DNA of 30,614 bases from JANQTF01 sp036835375 (GCA_036835375.1 DAITMB010000058.1:1-30614); one strand, 5' to 3'; shown: positions 1 to 8,485, numbered from the stretch's first letter. Made by a program: numbers and translations. Notes: generated from the sequence alone by a model not told the origin.

Positions 1-356
1 AAACGCAGCCATTGTTTCGTGGGAAAAGGAAGAAAGGCCGAGCATAGCGAGCTATTTGAGACCTTTCTGACGCAGTACCGCGGAAAAAGGGCAAGTTTAA
101 ATGGTAAAGAAATTGGTTCCGAAAGCACTAGTAGATTCTTCGCTCCCGCCGCGGACCTATGCGATGCATGAGATTGCCATGATGTGTTTTTTTTGACTCA
201 TCATAAGGTATTCGCCTACTACAAAAACATTTCGCCAGCTTTATTTTTTGTAAAGGACAAAACCAAAGAACAAGTAAAGATCGCAAGACATATTTTTTGC
301 ATGTTACTTAGGGTCCAAGTAGTACCTTTGTCCATTCACAGATCCCACTTCATCGA
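1..356. other. Left-edge region without a recognised gene
   Basis: No recognisable gene lies here. One plus-strand frame is open from the left edge to a TGA at 169-171 (56 codons, no start in the window), so the 3' end of a truncated gene is possible, but the peptide resembles nothing I know. The gene that commonly precedes rseP in this phylum, dxr, is not seen: the open frame does not look like a Dxr C-terminus. After 171 the sequence becomes AT-rich, with a T8 run at 187-194, and then carries the promoter-like motif before rseP. Confidence 0.4.
293..330 (+). promoter_or_regulatory. Candidate Bacteroidota-type promoter for rseP
   Basis: TACCTTTG at 323-330 matches the TAnnTTTG -7 element of the main Bacteroidota sigma factor. 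A TTTTTTG tract at 293-299 could serve as the -33 TTTG element, although the 23-base spacing is longer than the usual 19-21. The predicted transcript would start near 337 and leave a leader of about 20 nt before the ATG at 357. The motif match is seen in the sequence; promoter activity is inferred. Confidence 0.4.
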
Positions 357-1832
357 ATGAGTTCACAACGAAACAAGAGCTTTCTGCGCCTCGGCATCAT
401 CGCCGGCACGGTCCTGCTCGCCCTCCTCATCGGTCAGTTGACCGGGAAGCTCAGCACCGTCATCGAAATTCTGACAGCCATTGGACTGGTACTGATTGGC
501 ATCACCATTCTCGTGACGGTTCACGAACTGGGCCACTTCCTGAGTGCAAAAGCATTTGGGATGAGAGTAGAAGCCTTTTCCATCGGTTTTCCCCCCAAGC
601 TTTTCAGCTTCACAAAAGGAGACACAGAGTATCAAATCGGTGCTACTCCGCTGGGTGGCTATGTAAAAATATCCGGGATTATCGATGAATCTCTCGATAC
701 TGATCACCTCAACAAAGCGCCTGAGCCATACGAATTTCGGGCCAAGCCCGTCTGGCAACGCCTCATTGTGATGCTGGGCGGCGTGACGATGAACGTGATT
801 TTGGGGGTCGTGATTTTGACAGGGCTCAAGCTGGCCTATCCTGATGTGAAGCTCCCGGCTTCTGAAGCGTCTTACGGCATCGAAGTCCTCGAAGGCAACA
901 ATACCTTGGGCGAATTACTTGGATTTAAGACGGGTGACTCACTCGTCTCATTCAAAGGTCAATCCTTCGCCTACTTCAACGAATACCTCAACCAAAGCAT
1001 GTTGGTCGATGACGGTGCCTACTACGAGGTCAAGCGGAATGGCCAGTTGATGCGGCTCGAAGTCCCTGAAAACGTTCAAAATTACTTCAATCACGACAGC
1101 GTTTCTCCGTATCTATTTGCGCCAGACATGCCGGCGAGAGTGACAGTGGTGGACTCGATCAGAGAAAGCGCGACTGCGCGTGCTATCAAGGCGACTCCGG
1201 CACATGCTGTGGGGATTCAGTCAGGTGACCAGATCATTCGGATTGATAGTCAAGACATTCGCCTCTTCAGCGACCTGCGTATGTATCTTTCTGCTAAAAA
1301 GCTGGCGGCTATTGATGTGACAGTACTCAGAAACGCTGATACGCTTTCTTTCAGCTTTCTCACAGACAGCGCGGGGAAAATCGGGGTCAATCCGGATGAT
1401 ACTTTTTTTCGCCAAGATACCCTTCGCTATGGGCTGGGGCAAGCCATCGCTAAAGGAACTGCAGAGGGATTTGCTGTACTTGTGACCAACGTCCAAGGAA
1501 TCAAGCGGCTTTTCCGCAAGGACGTTGATGCCTCCAAGTCTGTCATGGGCCCCATTCAGATCGCGAGTGTCTATCGCCAAGCTTCGCTAGTGGGTGGGCT
1601 CAAAGGATTCCTACGCCTCACGGCGATGCTGAGCATGATCCTGGCCTTCGTCAACATTCTACCTATTCCTGCTCTTGATGGTGGACACGTAGTCTTCCTC
1701 CTTATCGAAGGCATCACACGCCGGGAGCCTTCCCCCAAAGTGCGCATCATCGCGCAGCAGATCGGCATGGTGTTTATCCTTGGATTGATGCTGCTGGTGA
1801 TTTTCAACGATGCCTTTGAGCTTCTTCGATAA
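357..1832 (+). CDS. rseP: RseP family site-2 intramembrane zinc metalloprotease
   Basis: This 491-residue protein is a membrane-embedded metalloprotease of the RseP/S2P family, which cuts membrane-anchored substrates such as anti-sigma factors inside the lipid bilayer. The zinc motif HELGH is at residues 56-60 inside a hydrophobic segment. The second metal-ligand motif LDGGH is at about 440-444, preceded by the family pattern NILPIPA. Two PDZ-like regions lie between them (about 200-250 and 265-335, the latter with GIQSGDQI). A hydrophobic stretch near residues 12-30 and the C-terminal helix complete the usual four-helix plan. The length matches Bacteroidota homologues, which are longer than the two-PDZ E. 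coli protein at about 450. The ATG follows a good -7 promoter motif. No dxr gene is visible upstream. The identification is very secure; the physiological substrate is unknown. Confidence 0.96.
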   Translation: MSSQRNKSFLRLGIIAGTVLLALLIGQLTGKLSTVIEILTAIGLVLIGITILVTVHELGHFLSAKAFGMRVEAFSIGFPPKLFSFTKGDTEYQIGATPLGGYVKISGIIDESLDTDHLNKAPEPYEFRAKPVWQRLIVMLGGVTMNVILGVVILTGLKLAYPDVKLPASEASYGIEVLEGNNTLGELLGFKTGDSLVSFKGQSFAYFNEYLNQSMLVDDGAYYEVKRNGQLMRLEVPENVQNYFNHDSVSPYLFAPDMPARVTVVDSIRESATARAIKATPAHAVGIQSGDQIIRIDSQDIRLFSDLRMYLSAKKLAAIDVTVLRNADTLSFSFLTDSAGKIGVNPDDTFFRQDTLRYGLGQAIAKGTAEGFAVLVTNVQGIKRLFRKDVDASKSVMGPIQIASVYRQASLVGGLKGFLRLTAMLSMILAFVNILPIPALDGGHVVFLLIEGITRREPSPKVRIIAQQIGMVFILGLMLLVIFNDAFELLR

Positions 1833-1962
1833 TGTCTTCGTCGAAGCGGCAACTTTTGTGGTGTGCGAGAACTCGTTAAGGGGAAATCCTCACAAGGTGT
1901 GTCACAGACCAAGACCCTTCGTGCCCTCATTGTCTTAATGGTAAAAATCACAAAACCTGTAT

Positions 1963-2092
1963 TCAACCCTCAAAGAGNNNNNNNNNNNNNNNNNNNNNNN
2001 NNNNNNNNNNNNNNNNNNNNNNNNNNNNNNNNNNNNNNNNNNNNNNNNNNNNNNNNNNNNNNNNNNNNNNNNNNNNNTCAACCCTCAAAGAG
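1963..2092. repeat. Identical 15-mers flanking the assembly gap
   Basis: TCAACCCTCAAAGAG occurs at 1963-1977, ending exactly at the first N, and again at 2078-2092, starting exactly after the last N. Such exact abutment is what two contig ends sharing a short overlap produce when a scaffolder inserts a default spacer. The alternative is a real tandem or dispersed repeat that broke the assembly. Confidence 0.85.
1978..2077. other. Scaffold gap of 100 N
   Basis: Exactly 100 undetermined bases are present, the conventional placeholder for a gap of unknown size. The true distance between rseP and the downstream T9SS gene is therefore not known. Confidence 0.99.
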
Positions 2093-2226
2093 CAAGAGTC
2101 TCACTTAACAATTCTTCCACCGGTAGGTGTAGCAATGGAGAAAGTGGAATGGTGAATTGCATTTTTCTTCCAACACCACTCCCCTAACTTGCGCTTGTGA
2201 TTACTTTTCTCTCTTTACTTTCCCGA

Positions 2227-4101
2227 ATGCGCTGGAAGGAATTCATGCTTTTTCTTCCCATGTTGTTCACTTGCTGCGCCTTCGCCCAGCCTGTGCTGTT
2301 ATCGGATGAAGGCATTCGCCAAGTGAGGCTGGAGCAGCCGCCCATGCTTCTGCCCCGGGCCAATGTCCCGGACACCCTGATGATTTCAGCCAACAACCCT
2401 TTTTTCGATGACTTTTCTGGCGAAGATCCGCTTCCGGATACCTCGCGCTGGTTCATCCCAGAAGCTGACTTTCGGGTGCCTCGGGTGGTGCAAAACAGTG
2501 CGCTGCGCCTGCCTACGCCGGGTGTCCTTCGCTTCGATGGCCTCCGTCGGAGTGGAATTCCTTACGAGACACTGGTTCCCGCAGCAGGTCCAGCCGATCG
2601 CCTTGTGTCGCACATTTTGGACCTTTCTGCCCTTGGACCTGCCGACAACTTTTGGCTTTACCTATATGTGGAAGCGGGTGGCTTGTGCGATAAGCCTGAA
2701 CCAAACGACACTTTTCGAGTCAACCTGATCACGCCCAGCGATACTTTTGTCCTTGCAAAACTCAGTGGTTCGCTCCCAGGAGGATCTACCTGGCTGAGTA
2801 TTCCGCTTGATCAAGCGCCTTATTTCTCTCCCCTCACCCAACTGGTGTTGGAAGCCAATGGGTCGCTCAACGGGCTGATTGATGTGTGGTTGGTTGACTA
2901 TCTTTTCTTAGGCCCAGAATTACCAGGTGGAGTCAGCAGCCTGGATGAGCAGGGGCCGCTGCGGCTAGTCACAAGCCCCATAGAGCCCTATTTTTCTCTT
3001 CCTCGAAAAATATACACTGGCGCTATGAACGAACATGTGTCGTACGGCGTTGACGTGAAACAAAATGCACAGGGGGCCTTCTCCGGGACACTCCATGCTG
3101 AGATGGTTCAGGAAAATACGACTCCAGTCTCGCCTTTCTTTGCAGAAGTCTCTGTTTCGCTTCCTGGTAATGGGATTTCCCCGATCACAATTCCCGCTTT
3201 CGCCCAGCAATCTCCTCCTGAGCCGGGCACTTGGCAACTGCGTCATTATCTGGTGAATCATTCCGATCGGTTCGAGGGAAATGACACGTTGGTGGTGCCT
3301 ATCGGGATCGACTCTCTCATCGCGTACGACGATGGCGAGGCAGACGCAAGCTTGGGACTAAACAAAAATTTGGGTTTGGGTTTGCGCTATGATCTTCCCA
3401 GAAAAGATACCGTCACCGCCGTGTGGATGTATTTTACCCCATCACTCCACATCAACGGAGTGAATGGGAAGGTGACTTACTTAGAAAACAAAGTGTTTCG
3501 GTTACGGCTATGGGATTTCCCACATCCGGACAGCTTTTTTTTGGAGCAAGTGCTGAACATGAATGTCACCTACGGACCTGAAGGGGAATTTGTGCGGCTG
3601 GCATTGGCTTCCCCTACCGAGGTGCCCCAGCGTTTTTGGCTCGGGTTTCAGCAACTCGACGACATTCCCATCGGGGTGGGATTTGACAAAAGTTACGACC
3701 GTGACGCATATACCTACTGGGACTCTATAGGAAATTGGGTAAATACTCGCTTGGGCGGGGTGCCAATGATCCGTGTCGAACTACAAACAGGAGGGCCTAA
3801 CCTGGCCAATCTCGACGACCGAGACCATACGCAGGGGGGTCGCCCGCGACTACTCCAAAACCCCATATCTATTGGTGCCAATGCTACCATCACTTGGGCA
3901 GCACCTTTGCAGCATTACGTGGGAAGCCTCTTGGACTTGCAAGGAAGAGTCGTCCATCGGGTCAAGGAACGAGGAGTAACTCCGCCTTATTCTTACGAAC
4001 TACCGGGAGATTTGACGCCGGGGTTGTATGTTTGGCAGCACAAATGGGAAATCAATGGTCAACCACAGGTTTTTGTGGAGCGCCTCTTGATTCAACCATA
4101 A
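2227..4101 (+). CDS. Exported surface protein with type IX secretion C-terminal sorting domain
   Basis: The 624-residue product starts with a basic residue, a hydrophobic core and an Ala-x-Ala-like cleavage site (FTCCAFAQ), a signal peptide for Sec export. The last roughly 75 residues have the features of a type IX secretion system sorting domain: an NP motif after RLLQ, a central LLDLQGRVV strand, a LTPGLYVW turn and a terminal RLLIQP strand. Such domains guide cargo across the outer membrane and are usually removed. Near the N-terminus, FFDDFSGEDPLPDTSRW resembles the opening of large Bacteroidota cell-surface proteins with jelly-roll-like modules. No catalytic motif is evident. I chose the ATG at 2227 because it puts a charged residue next to the hydrophobic core; a GTG at 2197 would add ten residues. 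The bshB1 gene follows after 20 bases and may be co-transcribed. Secretion route is well supported; function is unknown. Confidence 0.85.
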   Translation: MRWKEFMLFLPMLFTCCAFAQPVLLSDEGIRQVRLEQPPMLLPRANVPDTLMISANNPFFDDFSGEDPLPDTSRWFIPEADFRVPRVVQNSALRLPTPGVLRFDGLRRSGIPYETLVPAAGPADRLVSHILDLSALGPADNFWLYLYVEAGGLCDKPEPNDTFRVNLITPSDTFVLAKLSGSLPGGSTWLSIPLDQAPYFSPLTQLVLEANGSLNGLIDVWLVDYLFLGPELPGGVSSLDEQGPLRLVTSPIEPYFSLPRKIYTGAMNEHVSYGVDVKQNAQGAFSGTLHAEMVQENTTPVSPFFAEVSVSLPGNGISPITIPAFAQQSPPEPGTWQLRHYLVNHSDRFEGNDTLVVPIGIDSLIAYDDGEADASLGLNKNLGLGLRYDLPRKDTVTAVWMYFTPSLHINGVNGKVTYLENKVFRLRLWDFPHPDSFFLEQVLNMNVTYGPEGEFVRLALASPTEVPQRFWLGFQQLDDIPIGVGFDKSYDRDAYTYWDSIGNWVNTRLGGVPMIRVELQTGGPNLANLDDRDHTQGGRPRLLQNPISIGANATITWAAPLQHYVGSLLDLQGRVVHRVKERGVTPPYSYELPGDLTPGLYVWQHKWEINGQPQVFVERLLIQP

Positions 4102-4121
4102 CGCAGCGAACTGGCTCCCTT

Positions 4122-4853
4122 ATGAAACTCGATTTACTGGTATTTGCGGCCCACCCCGACGACGCAGAGTTGGGATGCTCGGGCACAATTTGCAAGCTCA
4201 GTGCACAAGGCAAAAAAGTTGGCATCATCGACTTGACACGTGGCGAGCTGGGATCGCGAGGCACCCCCGAGCTTCGCATGGAAGAGGCCTTGGCTGCTGG
4301 AGAGGTAATGGGGTTGGCAGCGCGCCATAACCTTGGATTTCGGGACGGTTTTTTTGCCCATGACGAGGCTCATCAGATGGCCGTGATTCGCATGATTCGC
4401 AAATTTCGCCCGGAGGTAGTGATCGCCAATGTGCCCGAAGACCGTCACCCAGACCACGGACGTGGGTCCAAGCTGGTGCGGGATGCGGTATTTTTGGCAG
4501 GTCTCCGAAAAATCGAGACTGAGCTGGATGATGAGACTCAGGAAGCCTGGCGGCCCAAAAGCCTGTTTTACTACATTCAAGACTACTATCACAAACCGAG
4601 CTTCGTGGTGGATATCACGCCCTTTTGGGATCAAAAAAAACAAGCGATTCAGGCCTTTGCCTCGCAGTTTTATGCCCCTCATCTCCAAAACAACGAGCCT
4701 CAAACCTACATTTCTTCCGAAGGATTTTGGCACTTTCTCGAAGGGCGGGCAAGAGAGATTGGCCATCAGGCAGGCTTCGTAATGGGAGAAGGATTTCTCT
4801 GCGAAACGACCCTTGGTGTAGAGAGTCCACTCGACTTGTCGATGGGCTGGTAA
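4122..4853 (+). CDS. bshB1: Bacillithiol biosynthesis deacetylase BshB1
   Basis: This 243-residue protein belongs to the PIG-L/LmbE zinc deacetylase family. The motif AHPDDAELGCSGT at residues 9-21 supplies the metal ligands and catalytic Asp, and RHPDHGRG near residue 107 supplies the distal His. The segment RGELGSRGTPELR is characteristic of the BshB1 branch, which removes the acetyl group from N-acetylglucosaminyl-malate in bacillithiol (low-molecular-weight thiol) synthesis. The open frame extends upstream to 3894, but that part overlaps the T9SS gene in another frame; the ATG at 4122 gives the family's normal length and N-terminus (MKLDLLVFAAHPDD). It lies 20 bases after the preceding stop and converges with the acyltransferase gene at 4917. 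bshA and bshC are not in the window. Confidence 0.94.
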   Translation: MKLDLLVFAAHPDDAELGCSGTICKLSAQGKKVGIIDLTRGELGSRGTPELRMEEALAAGEVMGLAARHNLGFRDGFFAHDEAHQMAVIRMIRKFRPEVVIANVPEDRHPDHGRGSKLVRDAVFLAGLRKIETELDDETQEAWRPKSLFYYIQDYYHKPSFVVDITPFWDQKKQAIQAFASQFYAPHLQNNEPQTYISSEGFWHFLEGRAREIGHQAGFVMGEGFLCETTLGVESPLDLSMGW

Positions 4854-4916
4854 TCCCTGCTCATTTTCCAGAACGAAGCAAGGATTCATCCACGGGCTCA
4901 CCCATTCATCGACACA

Positions 4917-5816
4917 TCAAGCGGGAAGTCGCTTCCAACGTCGGTGAGACCAGAGCCAATAGGGAGCTTGATCACGAATGCGCGATTCGAGCAGTGCAGC
5001 GACCTTTCGCGTGAGCCATTCGGTCTGTTCATCTGCACTCAACCCTTCTCGTGGCACTTCAATCGGAATTAACACAATTCGATAGCTGCTTCTCTCTTCA
5101 CGAACTACATCGGCAAAGAGAATGGGACCACCAGCCCGAATCGCCAGTTTGGCGACAGTTGGCATCCAGGGCGTGGGCCTCCCCAGAAAATCGAAGACCA
5201 TCATGGGCACGTCTTTGGGCGGAGATTGATCGGCGATCATGCCCATCATATGGCCCTCTTTCATGAGTTGCAATGCACGATACATCGCCTTTCGCTTTGG
5301 AATCAACCCAACGTCCCATTTGGAGCGAAGATCATACACCACTTGGTCCATCACCGGGTTGGAGAGCTTAGCATAGACCGCCTTGGTAGGAATGTCGTGA
5401 TCCTTGAGCCAGACGCGGAGTCGTAGCAGCATCCATTCAAAGTTGCCATAATGGGTCCCGAAAATCACCCCACCCTTTTTGGCTTGATGAATCGATTGCC
5501 CCAATTCAACTGCCTCGACCCGGATGCGGCGACGCAATTCTGCCTCGGTCATGGAAGAGGTCTTGATGGTTTCGATAATGGTGTCGGCGAGATGTCGGTA
5601 ATAGGCACGTACCCATTGCTGAATCACCTGCTGGCTTACTTCAGGAAAAGACTGCCGAAGATTGTCTTCCACCACCTTCCTCCGGTAGCGAAGCAGCTGG
5701 CGTAGGATCCAGGCTGTGAATGTGGCCATGCCGTGCAGCACTGAAAAAGGCAAGTGACTGAGCCAATGGATCACCATGCTCAGCACGCGCACGAGAAACC
5801 TCTGGAAGCTTGTCAA
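4917..5816 (-). CDS. LpxL/HtrB-type lysophospholipid (lipid A) acyltransferase
   Basis: The 299-residue protein matches the late lipid A acyltransferase family, which moves a secondary acyl chain onto lipid A at the inner membrane. The catalytic HX4D/E motif appears as THYGNFEW (His122, Glu127). A second block follows: ADQSPPK, then FLGRPTPW and a segment rich in small and hydrophobic residues (AIRAGGPILF). An N-terminal hydrophobic anchor is present (about residues 15-40). The proposed TTG start at 5816-5814 overlaps the TGA of the upstream GWxTD gene as TTGA, suggesting translational coupling. An ATG at 5777 would shorten the protein by 13 residues and still keep the family core, so the start is uncertain. 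Which acyl donor or lipid A position is used cannot be told. Confidence 0.9.
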   Translation of the reverse strand: MTSFQRFLVRVLSMVIHWLSHLPFSVLHGMATFTAWILRQLLRYRRKVVEDNLRQSFPEVSQQVIQQWVRAYYRHLADTIIETIKTSSMTEAELRRRIRVEAVELGQSIHQAKKGGVIFGTHYGNFEWMLLRLRVWLKDHDIPTKAVYAKLSNPVMDQVVYDLRSKWDVGLIPKRKAMYRALQLMKEGHMMGMIADQSPPKDVPMMVFDFLGRPTPWMPTVAKLAIRAGGPILFADVVREERSSYRIVLIPIEVPREGLSADEQTEWLTRKVAALLESRIRDQAPYWLWSHRRWKRLPA

Positions 5817-7303
5817 TCGTTAGGGATGAGTCGTTGATTCAATTGACGCCCTGCGGGATTTTGCTCAAAATCGATCGCATTCGGCGTATGGATAAGGTTG
5901 CGATTCACGATTTGCTCCTGCCAGCGGGGATTGTAAATTTCTCCGTACTTGCCAGAGTGAAGGAGTGGGTACTCTTCCGTAGCGAGGTCCGGGTCATAAA
6001 AAACAAATATTACGTTTGTCTGGGCGCCAAGTCGATCGTAGCGCCACATTTCCCAAGGTACCTCAGCAGCATGAGATGGGTGGCGCTCAACGTCGCTCGG
6101 AATGCCGTATTTAAGGAACACACGCCCGCGGTCCGTGATCCAGCCTTCACGAAGGGAGGATTTAAACTGCTGATTCACATACGTTAAGGCAGCGAGGTGT
6201 CCGCGCCACAGGGCTTCTACCCGCTGATCGGGGTATTTTTTCCTCTTCTCCCAGAAGCTATAGAGATAATTTTTCTTTTGCTCATAGTTTTCGAGCACCT
6301 GCATAAATTGCTTTTCCTGGTTGGTGCTAATCCAAGCCAGAGTCCTGAGGTAGTAGTCTAACTCGGATTCTTTGTATTCATTGAACAAATCGGCCTCCCG
6401 TGTGGATTGTGATATGGCTTCAAAATCTTGCTCTAAGCGAGAATTATACACATAGAATTTTTTCCGGTACGAAGAAAATACCTCGTTACGCATATTGAGC
6501 AGTTCAATTTCCAAATGGTAAATATTTGATCGAAGCTTATCCAGTTTCGGGATACTCATCAAGTATGCATTGATCGACCCTGCGACTTTGGCTTGCGAAG
6601 CTTCATACGCGTAGAGGATGTTTTCACCCTGATAAATCCTGGCACGGATCACGATTTTCCCTTCCTGTACCTTGTTGATATTGTAGATCTCTTGATAAAA
6701 GACCATCGAATCCTGATTGACGAAAGCGTCATTGGATACGAGAGGATACAAATCTTGGCGACTACGCACTGGGCCATCTGTCTGGCGATAGGCCACCCAC
6801 TTCACATCGCTAAACATGATGTCACTGTTGGAGCGTGGACTCATCTCAAACTCATGTATCGCTGCGGCAGCCCGCGTGCTTGAGGAGTTTTCATCGGACA
6901 CAATGGCTTGAAGGTAATATCTTCCTGGCGGTAGCTGAATGTATTGGAAGTAAAAGAGGTGTTTTCTCAACTTACCGCTGGTGGTGTCATCTGGAAAATC
7001 TCCTTCTGGCCAGTCGAGGATGAAGCTGTCGCCGGCGACACCGATGCTATCTGATCCTTCGATTTTCTGAAGGTACCAATTGATTTTAACGGCTGCATGA
7101 AACTTTCCATCGGCTCGCTTGGCATGTATGACACTGGTGCCATCTACCGAAAAGTAAATCTCGGCTGTCGGCTCGGTGACCCGGGCATCATGAAATCTAC
7201 AGATGTCCATGAAAAACTGAATCGTCCGGGGTTGTGCAGCCAGCGGTCCTGATAGCAACATCAGGGCAATCAATGCGATGGGAGAGAAAAGCGTCTTGAT
7301 CAT
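5813..7303 (-). CDS. GWxTD domain exported protein
   Basis: The product (496 residues from the ATG at 7303) has a signal peptide, MIKTLFSPIALIALMLLSG followed by an AAQ cleavage site. Its C-terminal part carries the diagnostic GWITDRGRVFLKYG motif at about 387-400, followed by VPWEMWRYD, which defines the GWxTD domain found mainly in Bacteroidota. The domain has no established biochemical activity. The N-terminal half is beta-rich and could form periplasmic Ig-like modules; this is inference. Two upstream in-frame starts exist (ATG 7363, TTG 7390), but they would put the hydrophobic core too far from the N-terminus for a signal peptide. It overlaps the acyltransferase gene by four bases (TTGA), so an envelope-related role shared with lipid A acylation is plausible. 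Confidence 0.88.
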   Translation of the reverse strand: MIKTLFSPIALIALMLLSGPLAAQPRTIQFFMDICRFHDARVTEPTAEIYFSVDGTSVIHAKRADGKFHAAVKINWYLQKIEGSDSIGVAGDSFILDWPEGDFPDDTTSGKLRKHLFYFQYIQLPPGRYYLQAIVSDENSSSTRAAAAIHEFEMSPRSNSDIMFSDVKWVAYRQTDGPVRSRQDLYPLVSNDAFVNQDSMVFYQEIYNINKVQEGKIVIRARIYQGENILYAYEASQAKVAGSINAYLMSIPKLDKLRSNIYHLEIELLNMRNEVFSSYRKKFYVYNSRLEQDFEAISQSTREADLFNEYKESELDYYLRTLAWISTNQEKQFMQVLENYEQKKNYLYSFWEKRKKYPDQRVEALWRGHLAALTYVNQQFKSSLREGWITDRGRVFLKYGIPSDVERHPSHAAEVPWEMWRYDRLGAQTNVIFVFYDPDLATEEYPLLHSGKYGEIYNPRWQEQIVNRNLIHTPNAIDFEQNPAGRQLNQRLIPND

Positions 7304-7444
7304 GGGAGTAAATTTCCTAAGAAAATGCGGAAGGAAGGCGAATGTTTTCAGAAAATTGAGCATTGGGCAAAGGAAAAAACCATTCGGCAAATGGACCTTA
7401 TCAACCGCCTGACGTCTGATGGAACTGGGGCGAATTCAAATCAA

Positions 7445-7477
7445 TTGATCAATTTACTTAATTTTCAGTACCTTTTG
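7445..7477 (+). promoter_or_regulatory. Candidate promoter for the WbqC-like gene
   Basis: TTG at 7445-7447 is followed after 21 bases by TACCTTTTG at 7469-7477, a one-base-expanded match to TAnnTTTG. Transcription would start a few bases before the ATG at 7494. The same AT-rich interval must also hold the promoter of the divergent GWxTD gene, for which I see no consensus match. Confidence 0.4.
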
Positions 7478-7493
7478 TGCATCAATTCCTTTC

Positions 7494-8165
7494 ATGAGTG
7501 ACAGCCTCTCCCTCCACTTATCTGGCAATCATCTCCCCAGTAGGCAAGACATTTTTCCGGCCTGCTACCTCGCCCCTGTGCCTTGGTATGCGGCATGGTT
7601 GAACGCACAACACCCCGTGGTAGAAGTGTGGGACTGGTACAAAAAACAGCGGTTGTCGAGCCGGACCTGGCTCCGCACAGACAGGGGTTGCTTGGCGCTG
7701 ACAATTCCTGTGGAGCGACGCAGCAGCAAATGTCCCATCGCAGAGAAACGAGTGAGTTACCAAGAAAACTGGCCGGAGCAACATTTTCGGTCATGGCAGA
7801 ACTATTACCGCCATTCACCTTTTCTGGAATTCTACGAAGATTCAATTCGCGGACTGTATGCACAGCGGCCAGCGCACTTGCTCGATTGGCACCGGGCTTC
7901 TCATGTTTTGATTGCCGACATACTGCGTATTCCGTCGACTCTTCCTGTGAGCGGACATCACCTGAAAGGAGAGCAAGTCCATCGGGATCTCCGTGCCGAC
8001 TTTTCAGGTACGATGGATCCGCTTCCATTGTGGTTTCACTCCAAGCCTTACGCGCAAGTGTATGAAGGCTTCTATCCAGGTCTCTCAGTGCTAGATCTGA
8101 TCTTGATGAAAGGTCCGGAGGCGAAATTATTCCTCCAGGGTCTCGTACAACAGGAACATCGATGA
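7494..8165 (+). CDS. WbqC family protein
   Basis: The 223-residue protein has the hallmarks of the WbqC family, seen in surface-polysaccharide and O-antigen clusters: an early YLAPVPWYAAWL segment, LTIPVERR at about residues 68-75, a central NWPEQHFRSWQNYYRHSPF block, and LLDWHRASHVLIADILRIP. The biochemical role of the family is poorly settled; proposals place it in acyl or amino-acid-like modification of sugars. The ATG at 7494 lies just downstream of a promoter-like motif. It is convergent with the ArsR-type gene, with only 20 bases between the stops and no clear terminator. No other polysaccharide gene adjoins it, so the pathway is not evident. Confidence 0.85.
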   Translation: MSDSLSLHLSGNHLPSRQDIFPACYLAPVPWYAAWLNAQHPVVEVWDWYKKQRLSSRTWLRTDRGCLALTIPVERRSSKCPIAEKRVSYQENWPEQHFRSWQNYYRHSPFLEFYEDSIRGLYAQRPAHLLDWHRASHVLIADILRIPSTLPVSGHHLKGEQVHRDLRADFSGTMDPLPLWFHSKPYAQVYEGFYPGLSVLDLILMKGPEAKLFLQGLVQQEHR

Positions 8166-8185
8166 TTTGATTTGTCAAAAAACCC

Positions 8186-8485
8186 TTAAACGCCGTTGAT
8201 CATGAGGTTGATGACCTCGACAATTCGTGGGTGCTTGAGGAAATAGTAGGAGTGCTTCCCTTGTCGCTTGACTTCGAGGATCTCTTTTTCTTTCAAAATA
8301 GCCAAATGCTGCGACACCACTGCCTGCTCCATACCGAGGAAAGTATAGATTTGGGTTACGTTCATCCGCTTACCGTCTCGTAATAAGTTGATGATAGACA
8401 ACCGTACTGGGTGAGCGATGGCCTTCAGACTGGCCGTGGTTTTCTCCAGTGTTCTCTTTTCTAAGACTGATGGGCTGATAGTCAT
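8186..8485 (-). CDS. ArsR-type winged-helix transcriptional regulator
   Basis: This 99-residue protein is a single-domain winged-helix regulator of the ArsR/SmtB fold. Residues 19-85 give the fold in order: LKAIAHPVRLSIINLL (helices 1-2), MNVTQIYTFLGMEQAVVSQHLAILK (helix-turn-helix) and VKRQGKHSYYFL (the wing). The two-cysteine metal-sensing motif ELCVCDL of classical ArsR proteins is absent, and there are no cysteines at all, so direct metal sensing by that route is unlikely. The upstream region has an AGGT close to the ATG. It is transcribed away from ribBA across a 500-base spacer. The target and signal are unknown. Confidence 0.92.
   Translation of the reverse strand: MTISPSVLEKRTLEKTTASLKAIAHPVRLSIINLLRDGKRMNVTQIYTFLGMEQAVVSQHLAILKEKEILEVKRQGKHSYYFLKHPRIVEVINLMINGV

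Larger units (their letters stand above)
1833..2226. other. Intergenic region interrupted by the scaffold gap
   Basis: No gene is supported between the rseP stop and the next ORF. An open frame running through the N block is an artefact of unknown bases. The resolved flanks (1833-1977 and 2078-2226) show no rRNA, tRNA or convincing terminator. Anything lost in the gap cannot be assessed. Confidence 0.6.

Noticed and set aside
1863..2108. Open frame running through the N block
   Set aside because: Its middle third is undetermined bases and the resolved ends resemble no protein; it is open only because N codons cannot be stops.
4134..4901. 255-codon open frame antisense to bshB1
   Set aside because: It lies entirely opposite a gene with clear deacetylase motifs and has no recognisable domain; antisense frames of this length are common in mid-GC coding DNA.
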